A model generated the notes under the pieces. The model saw only the letters and a list, made by a program, of their open reading frames with translations, was not told where the DNA came from and did not search any database. A DNA stretch of 64,000 nucleotides from Bradyrhizobium sp. KBS0727. GTDB lineage: Bacteria; Pseudomonadota; Alphaproteobacteria; Rhizobiales; Xanthobacteraceae. Of the stretch, positions 16,634-25,414 are shown piece after piece. The position numbers were made by a program, and so were the translations under genes. Location: NCBI RefSeq assembly GCF_005937885.2, contig NZ_CP042176.1, positions 4,149,501-4,213,500 of the forward strand, in the 5' to 3' direction. Each line of letters starts with the position of its first letter. Position 1 is the first letter of the stretch.

Positions 16634-16894
16634 ATGAAGAAAGTTCTCTTAGCGACGATCGTTATTCTCGCATTCGCTACACCCTCCTTCGCCGCTGAAC
16701 CGGCCAAGACTGTCGGTCAAGCGCCGCCATCAAGCGCTTCCGCATTCTACCTGGCTCAAGATACCGCGACGATGAAGTGTCAAATCGTCGAGAGCCAACC
16801 TGCTGCAGGCGGCAGCTTGAAGGTAGTCGGTACGGCTCATCCCACAAAGGGATCGGCTGAGACCGCTTTGACGGCTGACAAGACTTGCAAGTAG
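16634..16894 (+). CDS. Small exported protein (86 aa), unknown function
   Basis: The signal peptide MKKVLLATIVILAFATPSFA ends before AEPAKT. The mature part is about 66 residues with two Cys (TMKCQIVES and the C-terminal TCK), which could form a disulfide. The frame extends upstream, but only the ATG at 16634 gives a proper signal peptide. Small periplasmic proteins with this ending are common hypotheticals in Bradyrhizobium. It is divergent from the zinc-ribbon gene. Confidence 0.75.
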   Translation: MKKVLLATIVILAFATPSFAAEPAKTVGQAPPSSASAFYLAQDTATMKCQIVESQPAAGGSLKVVGTAHPTKGSAETALTADKTCK

Positions 16895-16990
16895 TCGACC
16901 GAAGGCGCGAACTTTCGGGAACCATTTTCGCCATGGTAACTTAGTGATGGGCTGCCGGATGCACGGCGCCCCCCAGCATCCGATGAATGA

Positions 16991-17022
16991 CGGCCTCAGC
17001 ATGTACCCCCGTGCTGAGGCCG
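16991..17022 (+). terminator. Hairpin downstream of the exported protein at 16634
   Basis: CGGCCTCAGCA at 16991-17001 pairs perfectly with TGCTGAGGCCG at 17012-17022 (11-bp stem, 10-base loop), followed by GTTCTTCC. It lies about 96 bases after the stop; the weak T-run leaves its efficiency open. Confidence 0.5.
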
Positions 17023-17118
17023 GTTCTTCCGGAAAACCCACTTCAAGAATCAGCTTTCTTTTGATCGAGCGCCTTCAGGATTCTCGCGCTAGGCGCGTCC
17101 GCTACAGGAGTCAGATCA

Positions 17119-17283
17119 ATGTCGCTCGGACTTATACTCATCATTATCCTCGTCATATTCCTGCTCGGCGGCTTCAGTGGTCGCTTCGGCGGCTACGGCT
17201 ACGGATACGGTCACGGTGGGATCGGTATAATTGGTATCATCCTGATCATCCTCGTCGTATTGCTACTCGCGGGTCGTCTCTGA
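17119..17283 (+). CDS. Membrane microprotein, DUF3309-like (54 aa)
   Basis: This 54-residue gene begins at ATG 17119, with AGGAG eight bases upstream, and ends with TGA at 17281-17283. The product has two hydrophobic helices (residues about 4-17 and 36-51) joined by a Gly/Tyr/Arg loop with GRFGGYGYGYGHGG. The opening MSLGLILIIILVI matches the usual start of DUF3309 microproteins, which are abundant in Bradyrhizobium. The role is unknown; a small membrane-stress peptide is a guess. Confidence 0.8.
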   Translation: MSLGLILIIILVIFLLGGFSGRFGGYGYGYGHGGIGIIGIILIILVVLLLAGRL

Positions 17284-17435
17284 TCTGCCAGTCACCGAGG
17301 TCCGCTGTGGGTCATTCGCGTCGAATTCGACATATCTGCAGCATGTCCGCTATCCGACCCATCTCGGACCTGCAATTCGGCGTTGCGAACACCGAGATCG
17401 GCGTGATTCAAGCTCCCGAACCGGGGCCTCGAATC

Positions 17436-17483
17436 ATGAGATACGAACTCACGGACTTCGAGTGGACTGCCATCAGGCCTTTC
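17436..17483 (+). mobile_element. IS5-family transposase N-terminal stub
   Basis: ATG 17436 opens a frame whose first 16 residues are MRYELTDFEWTAIRPF, the conserved N-terminus of IS5-group transposases common in rhizobia. The following residues do not continue the family (expected L-P-N-K-P). The stub runs into the 3' end of the convergent DMT gene, whose stop codon (17473) lies inside it. The rest of the element is gone. Confidence 0.65.
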
Positions 17484-18390
17484 CCTGGCGCTGAAAGAAC
17501 TTCAACACCCGCCCGTCGATTAACAGCAGCGCGCTGCCGATCACCAGCGCGCCCGTAATCTCCTGCGCGGAAATCTTCTCGCCCAGCACCAGATATCCGA
17601 GCAGGACGGCCGTCACCGGGATCAGCAGCGTCACCAGCATGACGTTGGTGGCGCCGGAGCGCCGCAGGATCTGGAAGAACACGATATAGGCCAGCGCGGT
17701 AGACAATGCCGCGAGACCGATCACCGAGAGCCAGGTTGTTGGCCCCGGCATCGGCAGTTGCCAGGGACGCTCGACCAGCGCGGCGACCGGCGTCATCATG
17801 ACGGTGGAGGCAAGCATCTGGAAGGTTGCGGTGCCGAGCGGCGGCGAGTTCGCCGGCAGCCGTTGCGCCAGCAGCGCCGACAGACCGTAACTGAGGGCCG
17901 CCGCAAGGCAGAGCAGAATCCCGAGACCCTGACTGCTCTCGAACCCGAGGCCGTCACCGTGCAGAATCATCACGCCGATCAGGCCCGCGACGAGGCCCGC
18001 GATCCGATGCGCCTGCAATTTCTCCTCACCGGCGGTGGCCATCACCACGACGGTGAACAATGGCGTCGTCGCATTCAGGATCGAAGCCAACCCGCCCGAG
18101 ATGTAGGTCTGGCCGATCACGATCAGCGAGAACGGCAGCACGTTGTTGAGAAGCCCGATCGCGAAAAACGGTTTCCAGCCGGACAAGCCCTTGGGAAAGC
18201 GGATCCGGTAGAGCCAGAGCAGCGGCAACAGCAACAGGGTCGCGATCGCCACGCGCAGGAAAACCAGCGTCAGCGGCGGCAATTCCCTTAAGACCACGCC
18301 GTTGAAGAAAAACGAACCGCCCCAGAGAATCGAGAGCAGGCCGAGCAGCGACCAGTCACGGCCGTCCATTGAAGTGTCATTTGCGGTCAT
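17473..18390 (-). CDS. DMT superfamily (EamA) transporter
   Basis: 305 residues with ten hydrophobic segments in two EamA repeats: LLSILWGGSFFFNGVVLRELPP opens the first and LGILLCLAAALSYGLSALLAQRL the second. The family exports metabolites such as amino acids, or exchanges drugs; the substrate is not predictable. The last codons and stop overlap the IS5 stub, so the native C-terminus may have been altered by that insertion. The 3-hydroxyisobutyrate-dehydrogenase-like gene lies 80 bases upstream on the same strand. Confidence 0.88.
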   Translation of the reverse strand: MTANDTSMDGRDWSLLGLLSILWGGSFFFNGVVLRELPPLTLVFLRVAIATLLLLPLLWLYRIRFPKGLSGWKPFFAIGLLNNVLPFSLIVIGQTYISGGLASILNATTPLFTVVVMATAGEEKLQAHRIAGLVAGLIGVMILHGDGLGFESSQGLGILLCLAAALSYGLSALLAQRLPANSPPLGTATFQMLASTVMMTPVAALVERPWQLPMPGPTTWLSVIGLAALSTALAYIVFFQILRRSGATNVMLVTLLIPVTAVLLGYLVLGEKISAQEITGALVIGSALLLIDGRVLKFFQRQGKA

Positions 18391-18470
18391 TGGGCTCTTA
18401 TCGGCGATCGAGCCGATTTATTCCCGGCCTGCGGGCTTTCCCACCCGATTCCGGGAAATTGTGGTCGCCG

Positions 18471-19340
18471 CTATTTCGGCTGTGAGACGATCGCGATCAT
18501 GCTGCCCTCGTCGTCGTCGGGCGCGTGAGCCTTGGCCTTGTCGTAAGCGGCAAGCGCCGCGCGGCTGACCGGCACGCCCGGCAGCAGGCTCTCGGCCAGC
18601 GCCACGGCATAGGCCGCATCCTTGTGGCGCAGCGCTGCGGTGAACGAGGCGCCGGAGAAATCGCGCGCGATCATGCGTTTGGAGTGACGGATCACCTGCG
18701 GGCTCGCCACAGCACCTGTCGCCAGCGCTTCGGCCACCAGCTTCATGTCGAGTCCGGCCTGTTCGGCGATTGCCACGCCTTCGGCGAGGCTTGCGATCTG
18801 CACCGCCCCGATCAGGTTGTTGATCAGCTTGAAAACCGTTCCGCTGCCAACCGCGCCGAAATGGCGCACGGTGGTGCTGAGCGGCAAGAGATAGGGCCCC
18901 GCCTTTTCGAGATCGGCCACGTCGGCGCCGACCAGCAGCGTCAGGTTGCCGGCGGCGGCCGCTTCCGGCAGGCCGGTGACGGGGCAATCGATATAGACCA
19001 GTCCGCGCCCGCGTAAGTCGCGCGCCATGTCGAGCGCGTGCTGGTGCGACACGGTCGAGCATTCGATCGCGAGGCTGCCTGCCTTCATGTTGGTGGCCGC
19101 GCCGTCCTGGCCGAGCCAGACGCTGCGCGACGCCTCGTCGTCGGCGACCATGGTCACGACCGCATCGGCGCCGTCGGCGGCATCGGCCGGAGACTGTGCA
19201 AAGCGCGCGCCGCGCGCGATCAGGTCTTCCGCCTTCGCCTTGCTGCGATTCCATACCGCGACGTCAAAGCCGGCATCGAGATAGCGGCCGGCCATGCCGT
19301 GGCCCATGCGGCCAAGGCCGATGAAAGCGACTTTGGTCAT
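18471..19340 (-). CDS. NAD(P)-dependent oxidoreductase of the 3-hydroxyisobutyrate dehydrogenase family
   Basis: 289 residues. The N-terminal Rossmann motif is VAFIGLGRMGHGMA. The substrate motif DCPVTGLPEAAAAGNLTLLVG and the catalytic segment GSGTVFKLINNL, with the conserved Lys, are all present, so it should be active. The family oxidises beta-hydroxyacids (3-hydroxyisobutyrate, tartronate semialdehyde, glyoxylate relatives). The exact substrate is unclear because no valine or glyoxylate pathway genes are adjacent. A fragment of the 100-bp repeat lies just upstream. Confidence 0.88.
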   Translation of the reverse strand: MTKVAFIGLGRMGHGMAGRYLDAGFDVAVWNRSKAKAEDLIARGARFAQSPADAADGADAVVTMVADDEASRSVWLGQDGAATNMKAGSLAIECSTVSHQHALDMARDLRGRGLVYIDCPVTGLPEAAAAGNLTLLVGADVADLEKAGPYLLPLSTTVRHFGAVGSGTVFKLINNLIGAVQIASLAEGVAIAEQAGLDMKLVAEALATGAVASPQVIRHSKRMIARDFSGASFTAALRHKDAAYAVALAESLLPGVPVSRAALAAYDKAKAHAPDDDEGSMIAIVSQPK

Positions 19341-19353
19341 GATTAGACTCTTT

Positions 19354-19386
19354 GGTTTTGACGCGCGTTCTTACGCGATACGTTTA
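19354..19386. repeat. Short internally deleted copy of the 100-bp dispersed repeat
   Basis: TTTTGACGCGCGTTCTTACGCG followed by ATACGTTTA corresponds to the GACGCGTTTTC/GACGCG part and the terminal GTTTA end of the full copy at 7631-7730, with the middle missing. Its end supplies the TAA stop (19384-19386) of prfB. Confidence 0.5.
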
Positions 19387-20515
19387 ATCCACATCCTCGA
19401 CCGCGCCCGGCGAAGTGCCGAACGCGCGTTGCGCCAGCGTCGCCGCCATGAATTCATCGAGATCGCCGTCGAGCACGCCTGATGTATCCGACGTCTGCAC
19501 GCCGGTGCGCAGATCCTTCACCATCTGATAGGGCTGCAGCACGTAGGAGCGGATCTGGTGGCCCCAGCCGATATCGGTCTTGGCGGCCTGATCGGCGGCG
19601 GCCTGTTCTTCGCGCTTCTTCAACTCGATTTCGTAGAGCCGGGCGCGCAGCATGTCCCAGGCCTGCGCCTTGTTCTTGTGCTGCGAGCGGCCGGCCTGAC
19701 AGACCACCGCGACGCCGGTCGGAATATGCGTGAGGCGGACCGCGGACTCGGTCTTGTTGACGTGCTGACCGCCGGCACCGCCCGAACGCATGGTGTCGGT
19801 GCGAACGTCTGACTCAGCGATGTCGATCTTGATTGAGTTGTCGACGACGGGAAAGATCGCCACTGACGAGAACGAGGTGTGCCGGCGCGCGTTGGAATCG
19901 AACGGCGATATGCGCACCAGCCGGTGCACGCCGCCCTCGGTCTTCAGCCAGCCATAGGCATTGTGCCCTGAGATCTGGATGGTGGCGGACTTGATGCCGG
20001 CTTCTTCGCCCGGGGTCTCTTCCAGATATTCGATCTTGAAGCCGTGCTTCTCGGCCCAGCGCGTGTACATGCGCAGCAGCATCGAGGCCCAGTCCTGGCT
20101 TTCGGTGCCGCCGGCGCCGGCATGGACTTCGAGATAGGAATCGAACCGGTCGGCCTCGCCCGACAACAGCGCTTCGAGCTCGCGGCGGGCGACTTCCTTC
20201 TTGAGCGCCTTCAGCGCGTTCTCGGCCTCGATGACCACGCCCTCGTCGTTCTCGGCTTCGCCGAGCGCGATCATTTCGACATTGTCGCTGAGCTCGCGCT
20301 CGACCTTGCCGATGCCTTCCAGCGCGTCCACCAGCGAGGTGCGCTCCTGCATCAGCTTCTGGGCCTTCTGGGGATCGTTCCAGAGATTGGGATCTTCAGC
20401 GAGCTTGTTCAGCTCCGCGAGGCGTGCCGTCGATTGATCGACGTCAAAGATGCCTCCTCAGCAGCCCGACTGACTGCTCGATCTCTTCAACGAGGCGTTG
20501 GACTTCGGCGCGCAT
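19384..20515 (-). CDS. prfB: Peptide chain release factor 2, with programmed +1 frameshift
   Basis: RF2 releases proteins at UGA and UAA codons. Translation starts at ATG 20515. After 23 codons an in-frame TGA occurs at 20446-20444, preceded by AGGAGG, CAT and CTT, the classic CTT-TGA-C slip site with an internal Shine-Dalgarno three bases away. Skipping the T at 20446 continues the frame at 20445 and yields 376 residues, the normal RF2 length. The stop-codon recognition motif SPF (ISPFDSNARRH) and the catalytic GGQ (GAGGQHVNKTESAVR) are present. RF2 levels thus control their own synthesis. The PBP1A gene lies upstream on the same strand. Confidence 0.95.
20444..20460 (-). promoter_or_regulatory. 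prfB programmed frameshift signal
   Basis: On the minus strand: AGGAGG, then CAT, CTT, TGA, C. The Shine-Dalgarno-like hexamer and the UGA in the CUUUGAC context are the known parts of the RF2 autoregulatory +1 frameshift site. Confidence 0.93.
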
Positions 20516-20632
20516 GGTCTCTCTGATCTGCGGCTAAACCGCGAATGGACAGGTTGCGAGGGATGTAGCGGCGGACGCCGCAAAGCGCAATCGCTTCAAG
20601 CTTGTGAGCCGGGGTTTAGTTGGCACTAAGCT

Positions 20633-23134
20633 CTAATACAGCCCGCCGGTTCCGGGGCGCATGATGTTGCCGGCGTCGGGTGTGGTGCCCTGCGGAATGA
20701 TCGTGCGCTGCCCATCCGCATCGGCCACGCCGATGACCGAGTAGTTATCCGGCGGCGCCGTACCCGGCTTGAACGCTTCCAGGATGGTGCGGCCGCCGTC
20801 GCCCGGACCGGCGCGCATGCCGGACTTGGCATCGACGCGAACCAGCTTGATGCCGGCAGGCACCTTGAACGGAATCGGCGGCTTGTCGGCCAGCGCGAGC
20901 TTGAGGAAGTCACGGGCGATCGGCGCCGCCAGATGACCGCCGGTGGCGCCACGGCCCAGATTGCGCGGCTTGTCGTAGCCGACATAAATGCCGACCACGA
21001 GGTCCGGCGAGAAGCCGACGAACCACGCGTCCTTTTCGTCGTTGGTGGTGCCGGTCTTGCCGGCAATCGGTTTGCCGACTTCCTTGACCACGGTCGCGGT
21101 GCCGGCCTGCACCACGCCTTCCATCATCGAGGTGATCTGGTAGGCCGTCATCGGATCCAGCACCTGCTCGCGGCGATCGACCAGTTGCGGCTCGGGCTGG
21201 TTCTTCCAGCCCCCAGGCGCGTCGCAACCACGGCATTCGCGCGCGTCATGCTTGAAGATCGTATGCCCGTAGCGGTCCTGGATACGGTCGATCAGCGTCG
21301 GCTTCACGCGACGGCCGCCATTGGCGAACATCGAATACGCCGTGACCATCCGCATCACGGTGGTTTCGCCGGCGCCCAGCGCATAGGACAGGAAATTCGG
21401 CAGTTCGTCGTAGACGCCGAACCGTCTGGCATACTCACCGATCAGGGGCATACCGATGTCCTGCGCCAGCCGCACCGTCACCGTGTTCAGCGACTGCCGG
21501 AGCGCGTTACGCAGCGTGACCGGTCCCTGGTATTTGCCGGACGAGTAGTTTTCCGGACGCCAGACGCCGGCGCCCTGCCCCTGGTCGATTTCGATGGGAG
21601 CGTCGACCACGACGGTCGACGGGGTATAGCCGTTGTCCATCGCCGCCGAATAGACCAGCGGCTTGAACGACGAACCGGGCTGCCGGTAGGCCTGGGTGGC
21701 GCGGTTGAACTGGCTCTGGTCGAACGAGAAGCCGCCGACCATCGCCAGCACGCGCCCGGTCCACGGGTCCATGGCGACCATCGCGCCCGACACTTCCGGC
21801 AGCTGACGCAGGCGGTACTGACCTTCGACGGCATTGCCATCCTTGCCGAACAGCGGATCGGCATAGATCACGTCGCCCGGCGCCAGCACTTGTGCCACCG
21901 ACGTCGGCGTCCGGCCCTTCGCGGGTCCGGAAGCTGCCTTGGCCCATCTCACGCCGTCGATGGCGATGATGCCGGTCTGCCGCTGCTTGGAGACCGCACC
22001 GCCGAGTTCGCGGGCCGGCTGAAAACCGATCCGTGCGGATTGGTCGGAGGTCTCAAGCACTACCGCCATGCGCCAGGGCGAGATGTCGCTCAGCGATTTG
22101 ATGTCGGCGAGTTTGACGCCCCAGTCGCCGGATATGTCCAGCTTCGAAGGCGCACCACGCCAGCCGGTCGCCTCGTCGAAATTGACCAGGCCTGCCACCA
22201 TGGTCTTGCGCGCCATCACCTGGATCTTCGGATCGAGTGTGGCGCGGACCGACAATCCGCCTTCGTAAAGTTTCTTTTCGCCGTAACGCTCGAAGATGTC
22301 GCGACGGACTTCCTCGGCAAAATATTCGCCGGCGAAGATATGCGCGCCGTTGCCGCGGTTGGTGACGATCAGCGGATCCTTGCGGGCCTTGTCGGCATCG
22401 GCCTGTTTGATCCAGCCGTTTTCCAGCAGGCGGTCGATCACGTAGTTGCGGCGCTCGATCGCGCGCTCGCGGTTGCGCACCGGATGCAGCGCGCCCGGGG
22501 CTTTCGGCATCGCCGCCAGATAGGCCGCTTCCGCGACGGTGAGTTCGTTCACCGACTTGTCGAAATAGACCAGCGAGGCCGCCGCGATCCCGTAGGCGCC
22601 AAGCCCGAGATAGATTTCATTGAGGTAGAGTTCGAGGATGCGGTCCTTCGAATAGGCGCGCTCGATGCGCATCGCCAGCAAGGCTTCCTTGATCTTGCGG
22701 GCGAACGAAACCTCGTTGGTGAGCAGGAAGTTCTTGGCAACCTGCTGGGTGATCGTCGAGGCGCCCTGCGGCCGGCGATTGGAGCCGTAGTTCTGGGCGT
22801 ACAGCACCGCGGCGCGGGCCATGCCGGAGAAGTCGATGCCGCCGTGCTCGTAGAAATTCTTGTCTTCGGCCGCGAGGAAGGCGTTGATGACGAGTTTTGG
22901 AACCGCCTGGATCGGCAGATAAAGGCGGCGCTCCTTGGAGTATTCGCCGAGCAGCGCGCCGTCGGAAGCGTGCACCCGCGTCATCACCGGCGGCTCATAA
23001 TCCTGAAGCTGCGAATAGTCCGGCAAATCCTTGGAGAAATGCCAGATCGCGCCCGCAGCGCCGGCTACGCCCACCAGGAACACAACGGTTCCGGCGGCGA
23101 ACAAGAAGCCCAAGAATCGCACCAGCAAGCGCAT
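20633..23134 (-). CDS. mrcA: Penicillin-binding protein 1A (bifunctional transglycosylase/transpeptidase)
   Basis: 833 residues from ATG 23134, which begins the cytoplasmic tail and single membrane helix (MRLLVRFLGFLFAAGTVVFLV). The glycosyltransferase domain (about 55-230) has AAEDKNFYEHGGIDF and ASTITQQVAKNFLL. The transpeptidase domain (about 400-770) has the catalytic Ser in GSSFKPLVYS, the SLN motif QSLNTV and the KTG motif GKTGTTNDEKDAW. It polymerises and crosslinks peptidoglycan at the inner membrane. The amidase gene lies upstream on the same strand, so a wall-synthesis/remodelling unit is likely. Confidence 0.95.
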   Translation of the reverse strand: MRLLVRFLGFLFAAGTVVFLVGVAGAAGAIWHFSKDLPDYSQLQDYEPPVMTRVHASDGALLGEYSKERRLYLPIQAVPKLVINAFLAAEDKNFYEHGGIDFSGMARAAVLYAQNYGSNRRPQGASTITQQVAKNFLLTNEVSFARKIKEALLAMRIERAYSKDRILELYLNEIYLGLGAYGIAAASLVYFDKSVNELTVAEAAYLAAMPKAPGALHPVRNRERAIERRNYVIDRLLENGWIKQADADKARKDPLIVTNRGNGAHIFAGEYFAEEVRRDIFERYGEKKLYEGGLSVRATLDPKIQVMARKTMVAGLVNFDEATGWRGAPSKLDISGDWGVKLADIKSLSDISPWRMAVVLETSDQSARIGFQPARELGGAVSKQRQTGIIAIDGVRWAKAASGPAKGRTPTSVAQVLAPGDVIYADPLFGKDGNAVEGQYRLRQLPEVSGAMVAMDPWTGRVLAMVGGFSFDQSQFNRATQAYRQPGSSFKPLVYSAAMDNGYTPSTVVVDAPIEIDQGQGAGVWRPENYSSGKYQGPVTLRNALRQSLNTVTVRLAQDIGMPLIGEYARRFGVYDELPNFLSYALGAGETTVMRMVTAYSMFANGGRRVKPTLIDRIQDRYGHTIFKHDARECRGCDAPGGWKNQPEPQLVDRREQVLDPMTAYQITSMMEGVVQAGTATVVKEVGKPIAGKTGTTNDEKDAWFVGFSPDLVVGIYVGYDKPRNLGRGATGGHLAAPIARDFLKLALADKPPIPFKVPAGIKLVRVDAKSGMRAGPGDGGRTILEAFKPGTAPPDNYSVIGVADADGQRTIIPQGTTPDAGNIMRPGTGGLY

Positions 23135-23360
23135 TATCGAAGTTCCGTTCCAACCTTGCGCCGTGATCCGCGGCGGCAGTCCAGCAGCTAAAATCCATGC
23201 GCAACGGGCCGCCGTTGCGCGGTTTGTCAATCAATCGGGCAATCGGGCCGACGGACAATACTGGCCGATTCCAAAGACCCTGCGGTGGTTTTTTATACCT
23301 TTGCCGCTGTGGCCAAACTAGGGCTTGGAGCAAGCGGCGGCAGGCTTTTCACTCGACTAT

Positions 23361-24686
23361 TCACTTGGCTGCTCCGGTAGTTGCCAGCCGTTTGGCGAAA
23401 AATGCATCAATCGCCTGCGCCATCGATCCGACGGTCTTGGTCCGCCAGTTCTCCGATACCAGATGTTCGAGATCGCCCTTGTTGGAGACGTAGCCGAGCT
23501 CGACCAGGACCGACGGCACGTCGGGGGCCTTCAGGACCCGGAAACCGGCCGATTTCAGCGGATGCTTGTGCATCCGCGCCGCGTTCTTCATCTCGCCCAT
23601 CAACAGGCGGGCGAACCGGTTTGAAAACGTTCGCGTCTCGCGCTGCGCCAGGTCGATCAGGATGTCGGCGACCTCGGTCGGTTCGTCGGTGAGGTTCACC
23701 CCGCCGATCGCGTCGGACTTGTTTTCGTTCTCCGCCAGCCGCTCGGCCTCGGCGTCGGAGGCCTTGTCGGAAAGCGTGTAGATGGTGGCGCCCTGGGCGT
23801 CGCCCTCGCGACGCGGCAGGGCGTCGGCATGGATCGAGACGAACAGCGCCGCCGACTGGGTACGCGCCACCTTCACGCGGTCATTCAGCGGAATGAACGT
23901 GTCGTCGGTTCGGGTCATGACCACGCGGTATTTGCCTGTTTTCTCGATCCGGTCGCGCAGGGCGAGGCCAAATCCCAGCACCAGGTTCTTTTCCATGACG
24001 TCGCCGCCGGCCTGGGTGCCGTTATCGAGGCCGCCATGGCCGGGATCGATCACGATCAGCGGCCTCGTGTCGGTCACTTGAGCAGGCTTGGCCACAGCCG
24101 GCGCGTCCACCGGCGCCACGGCCGCATTGGCATCGGCAATCGCCGGCCGCAGTTCGGGGCGATTCTCCGGCGACAGCGACTGGACGAAGGCGGTGCGGTC
24201 GATCTCTTCAAGCTCAATCACCAGCCGCGGCGGCTGGTCGTTGGCCGCCTCCAGCACATAGGATTTGGCGATCTTCGCAGGCCCCGTCAGATCGAACACG
24301 ATTCGCGAACCGCCGGGCATGACAAGGCCGTAGCGGAACGCCTTGATCAGCCCCCGCCCCGCGGCGCCGGTCCCAGCGGCAAGCTTGAAGCTGACCTGGG
24401 GAAGATCGAGGATGACGCGATAGGGATCGGCCAGCGCGAAGGCGCGAAACGGGATGGTCCGGTCGAGATCGAGGACAAAACGGGTCTGCCTTGTATCACC
24501 GGCCAGGCGGGCGTCAGAGGCGGTCGGGAAATTCACTCCCGCCGACGGTAAAGCGGCGTTCGGGACGGCGGAACCGGTGGCAGGTCCCTCGGCCGCGCTC
24601 GGGCCGATGGCTTTGGCGCACAGCAATGCTGCGGCGCACAACAGGCCGCATCCCAGCAAAACACGGTGATTTGCGCGGTTAGCCAA
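23361..24686 (-). CDS. amiC: N-acetylmuramoyl-L-alanine amidase (AmiC type, AMIN plus Amidase_3)
   Basis: 441 residues from a TTG at 24686, with GGAGG upstream. Signal peptide-like start (VLLGCGLLCAAALLCA), then an AMIN domain (about 65-165) for septal peptidoglycan targeting, a Pro/Ala linker and Amidase_3 (about 208-430). Zinc ligands and catalytic residues are visible in IDPGHGGLDNG (His), E in MEKN, SIHADALP (His) and the C-terminal VLVELGYVSN (Glu). The enzyme cuts the amide bond between glycan and peptide during daughter-cell separation. It lies upstream of, and on the same strand as, the PBP1A gene. Confidence 0.93.
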   Translation of the reverse strand: MANRANHRVLLGCGLLCAAALLCAKAIGPSAAEGPATGSAVPNAALPSAGVNFPTASDARLAGDTRQTRFVLDLDRTIPFRAFALADPYRVILDLPQVSFKLAAGTGAAGRGLIKAFRYGLVMPGGSRIVFDLTGPAKIAKSYVLEAANDQPPRLVIELEEIDRTAFVQSLSPENRPELRPAIADANAAVAPVDAPAVAKPAQVTDTRPLIVIDPGHGGLDNGTQAGGDVMEKNLVLGFGLALRDRIEKTGKYRVVMTRTDDTFIPLNDRVKVARTQSAALFVSIHADALPRREGDAQGATIYTLSDKASDAEAERLAENENKSDAIGGVNLTDEPTEVADILIDLAQRETRTFSNRFARLLMGEMKNAARMHKHPLKSAGFRVLKAPDVPSVLVELGYVSNKGDLEHLVSENWRTKTVGSMAQAIDAFFAKRLATTGAAK

Positions 24687-25414
24687 CGATTCGGCGCCTC
24701 CGGAGACCCCTCAGTACCGCATTAAAACCACAGGGTTAATCGGACCTTAAGCCTGCGGCCGCGAAAAGGACCGAGTGTTGCCGCGCAGCGACGCTTCCCG
24801 GATGGTTCCCTTGCACGGACGCCCCGATCGACGTATGTACGGGGTGCTGAAGGCTAATACTCCCGGTTGTGTCGCGTTCAGCCTCCCGGTGCAGCGCCGG
24901 ATCCTTCGAAGTAGAAGTGTCCAGCGTCTTTCCCGATCTCTCCACGGCCAGCGCCGCGCGCGGCTGACGGAGTGGCGGTTTCGAGCCCGAGCGGCGTCCG
25001 GTCCCAAGGTACCTTTTTGTGTACCTTTCTGCTCCAGGGACGGTTTGAGACACGGCAGAACTGATTATCCGGACCCAAAACGGTCCGATATGCGATGGCC
25101 GGCGGGCGCTTCTGCGCCGCGCCGGGGCTTTTGGCAAAGAGACAAGGCGGTATCTTTTTGCCGCCAACATGTTCAGACGGGCCGACGCTTGATGCGCCAG
25201 ACTGTGTTGCCGACCAAGATCCACGGAACGATCGCGCCGACGCGAAGTGAAAGCTTTGCGCGTCGTCTTGTTCCGGCGGGACACCGTTCGGTGCGGCGCC
25301 AAGGTTTGCGTTTTGGCCTTCCCCTCACCCCCGAATCAGGTGGACCGTCGCGTCACCGGGCCGCGCAATTTGCGCGTGCCATGCACCGCGCCCGCCGCCG
25401 TCAAGAGTTCCAAA
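24687..25414 (+). promoter_or_regulatory. Long leader/intergenic region upstream of rne
   Basis: 728 bases between the divergent amidase gene and rne without a credible gene. Frames inside lack ribosome sites and family features. RNase E messages in bacteria usually carry long structured leaders that the enzyme itself cuts, giving autoregulation. This stretch has runs of purine/pyrimidine asymmetry and local inverted repeats such as GGTACC(TTTTTGT)GTACC around 25009-25025. Transcript boundaries are not visible from sequence. Confidence 0.4.

Noticed and set aside
20933..23191. 752-residue plus-strand frame opposite PBP1A
   Set aside because: Antisense shadow; the minus strand holds all catalytic motifs of PBP1A.
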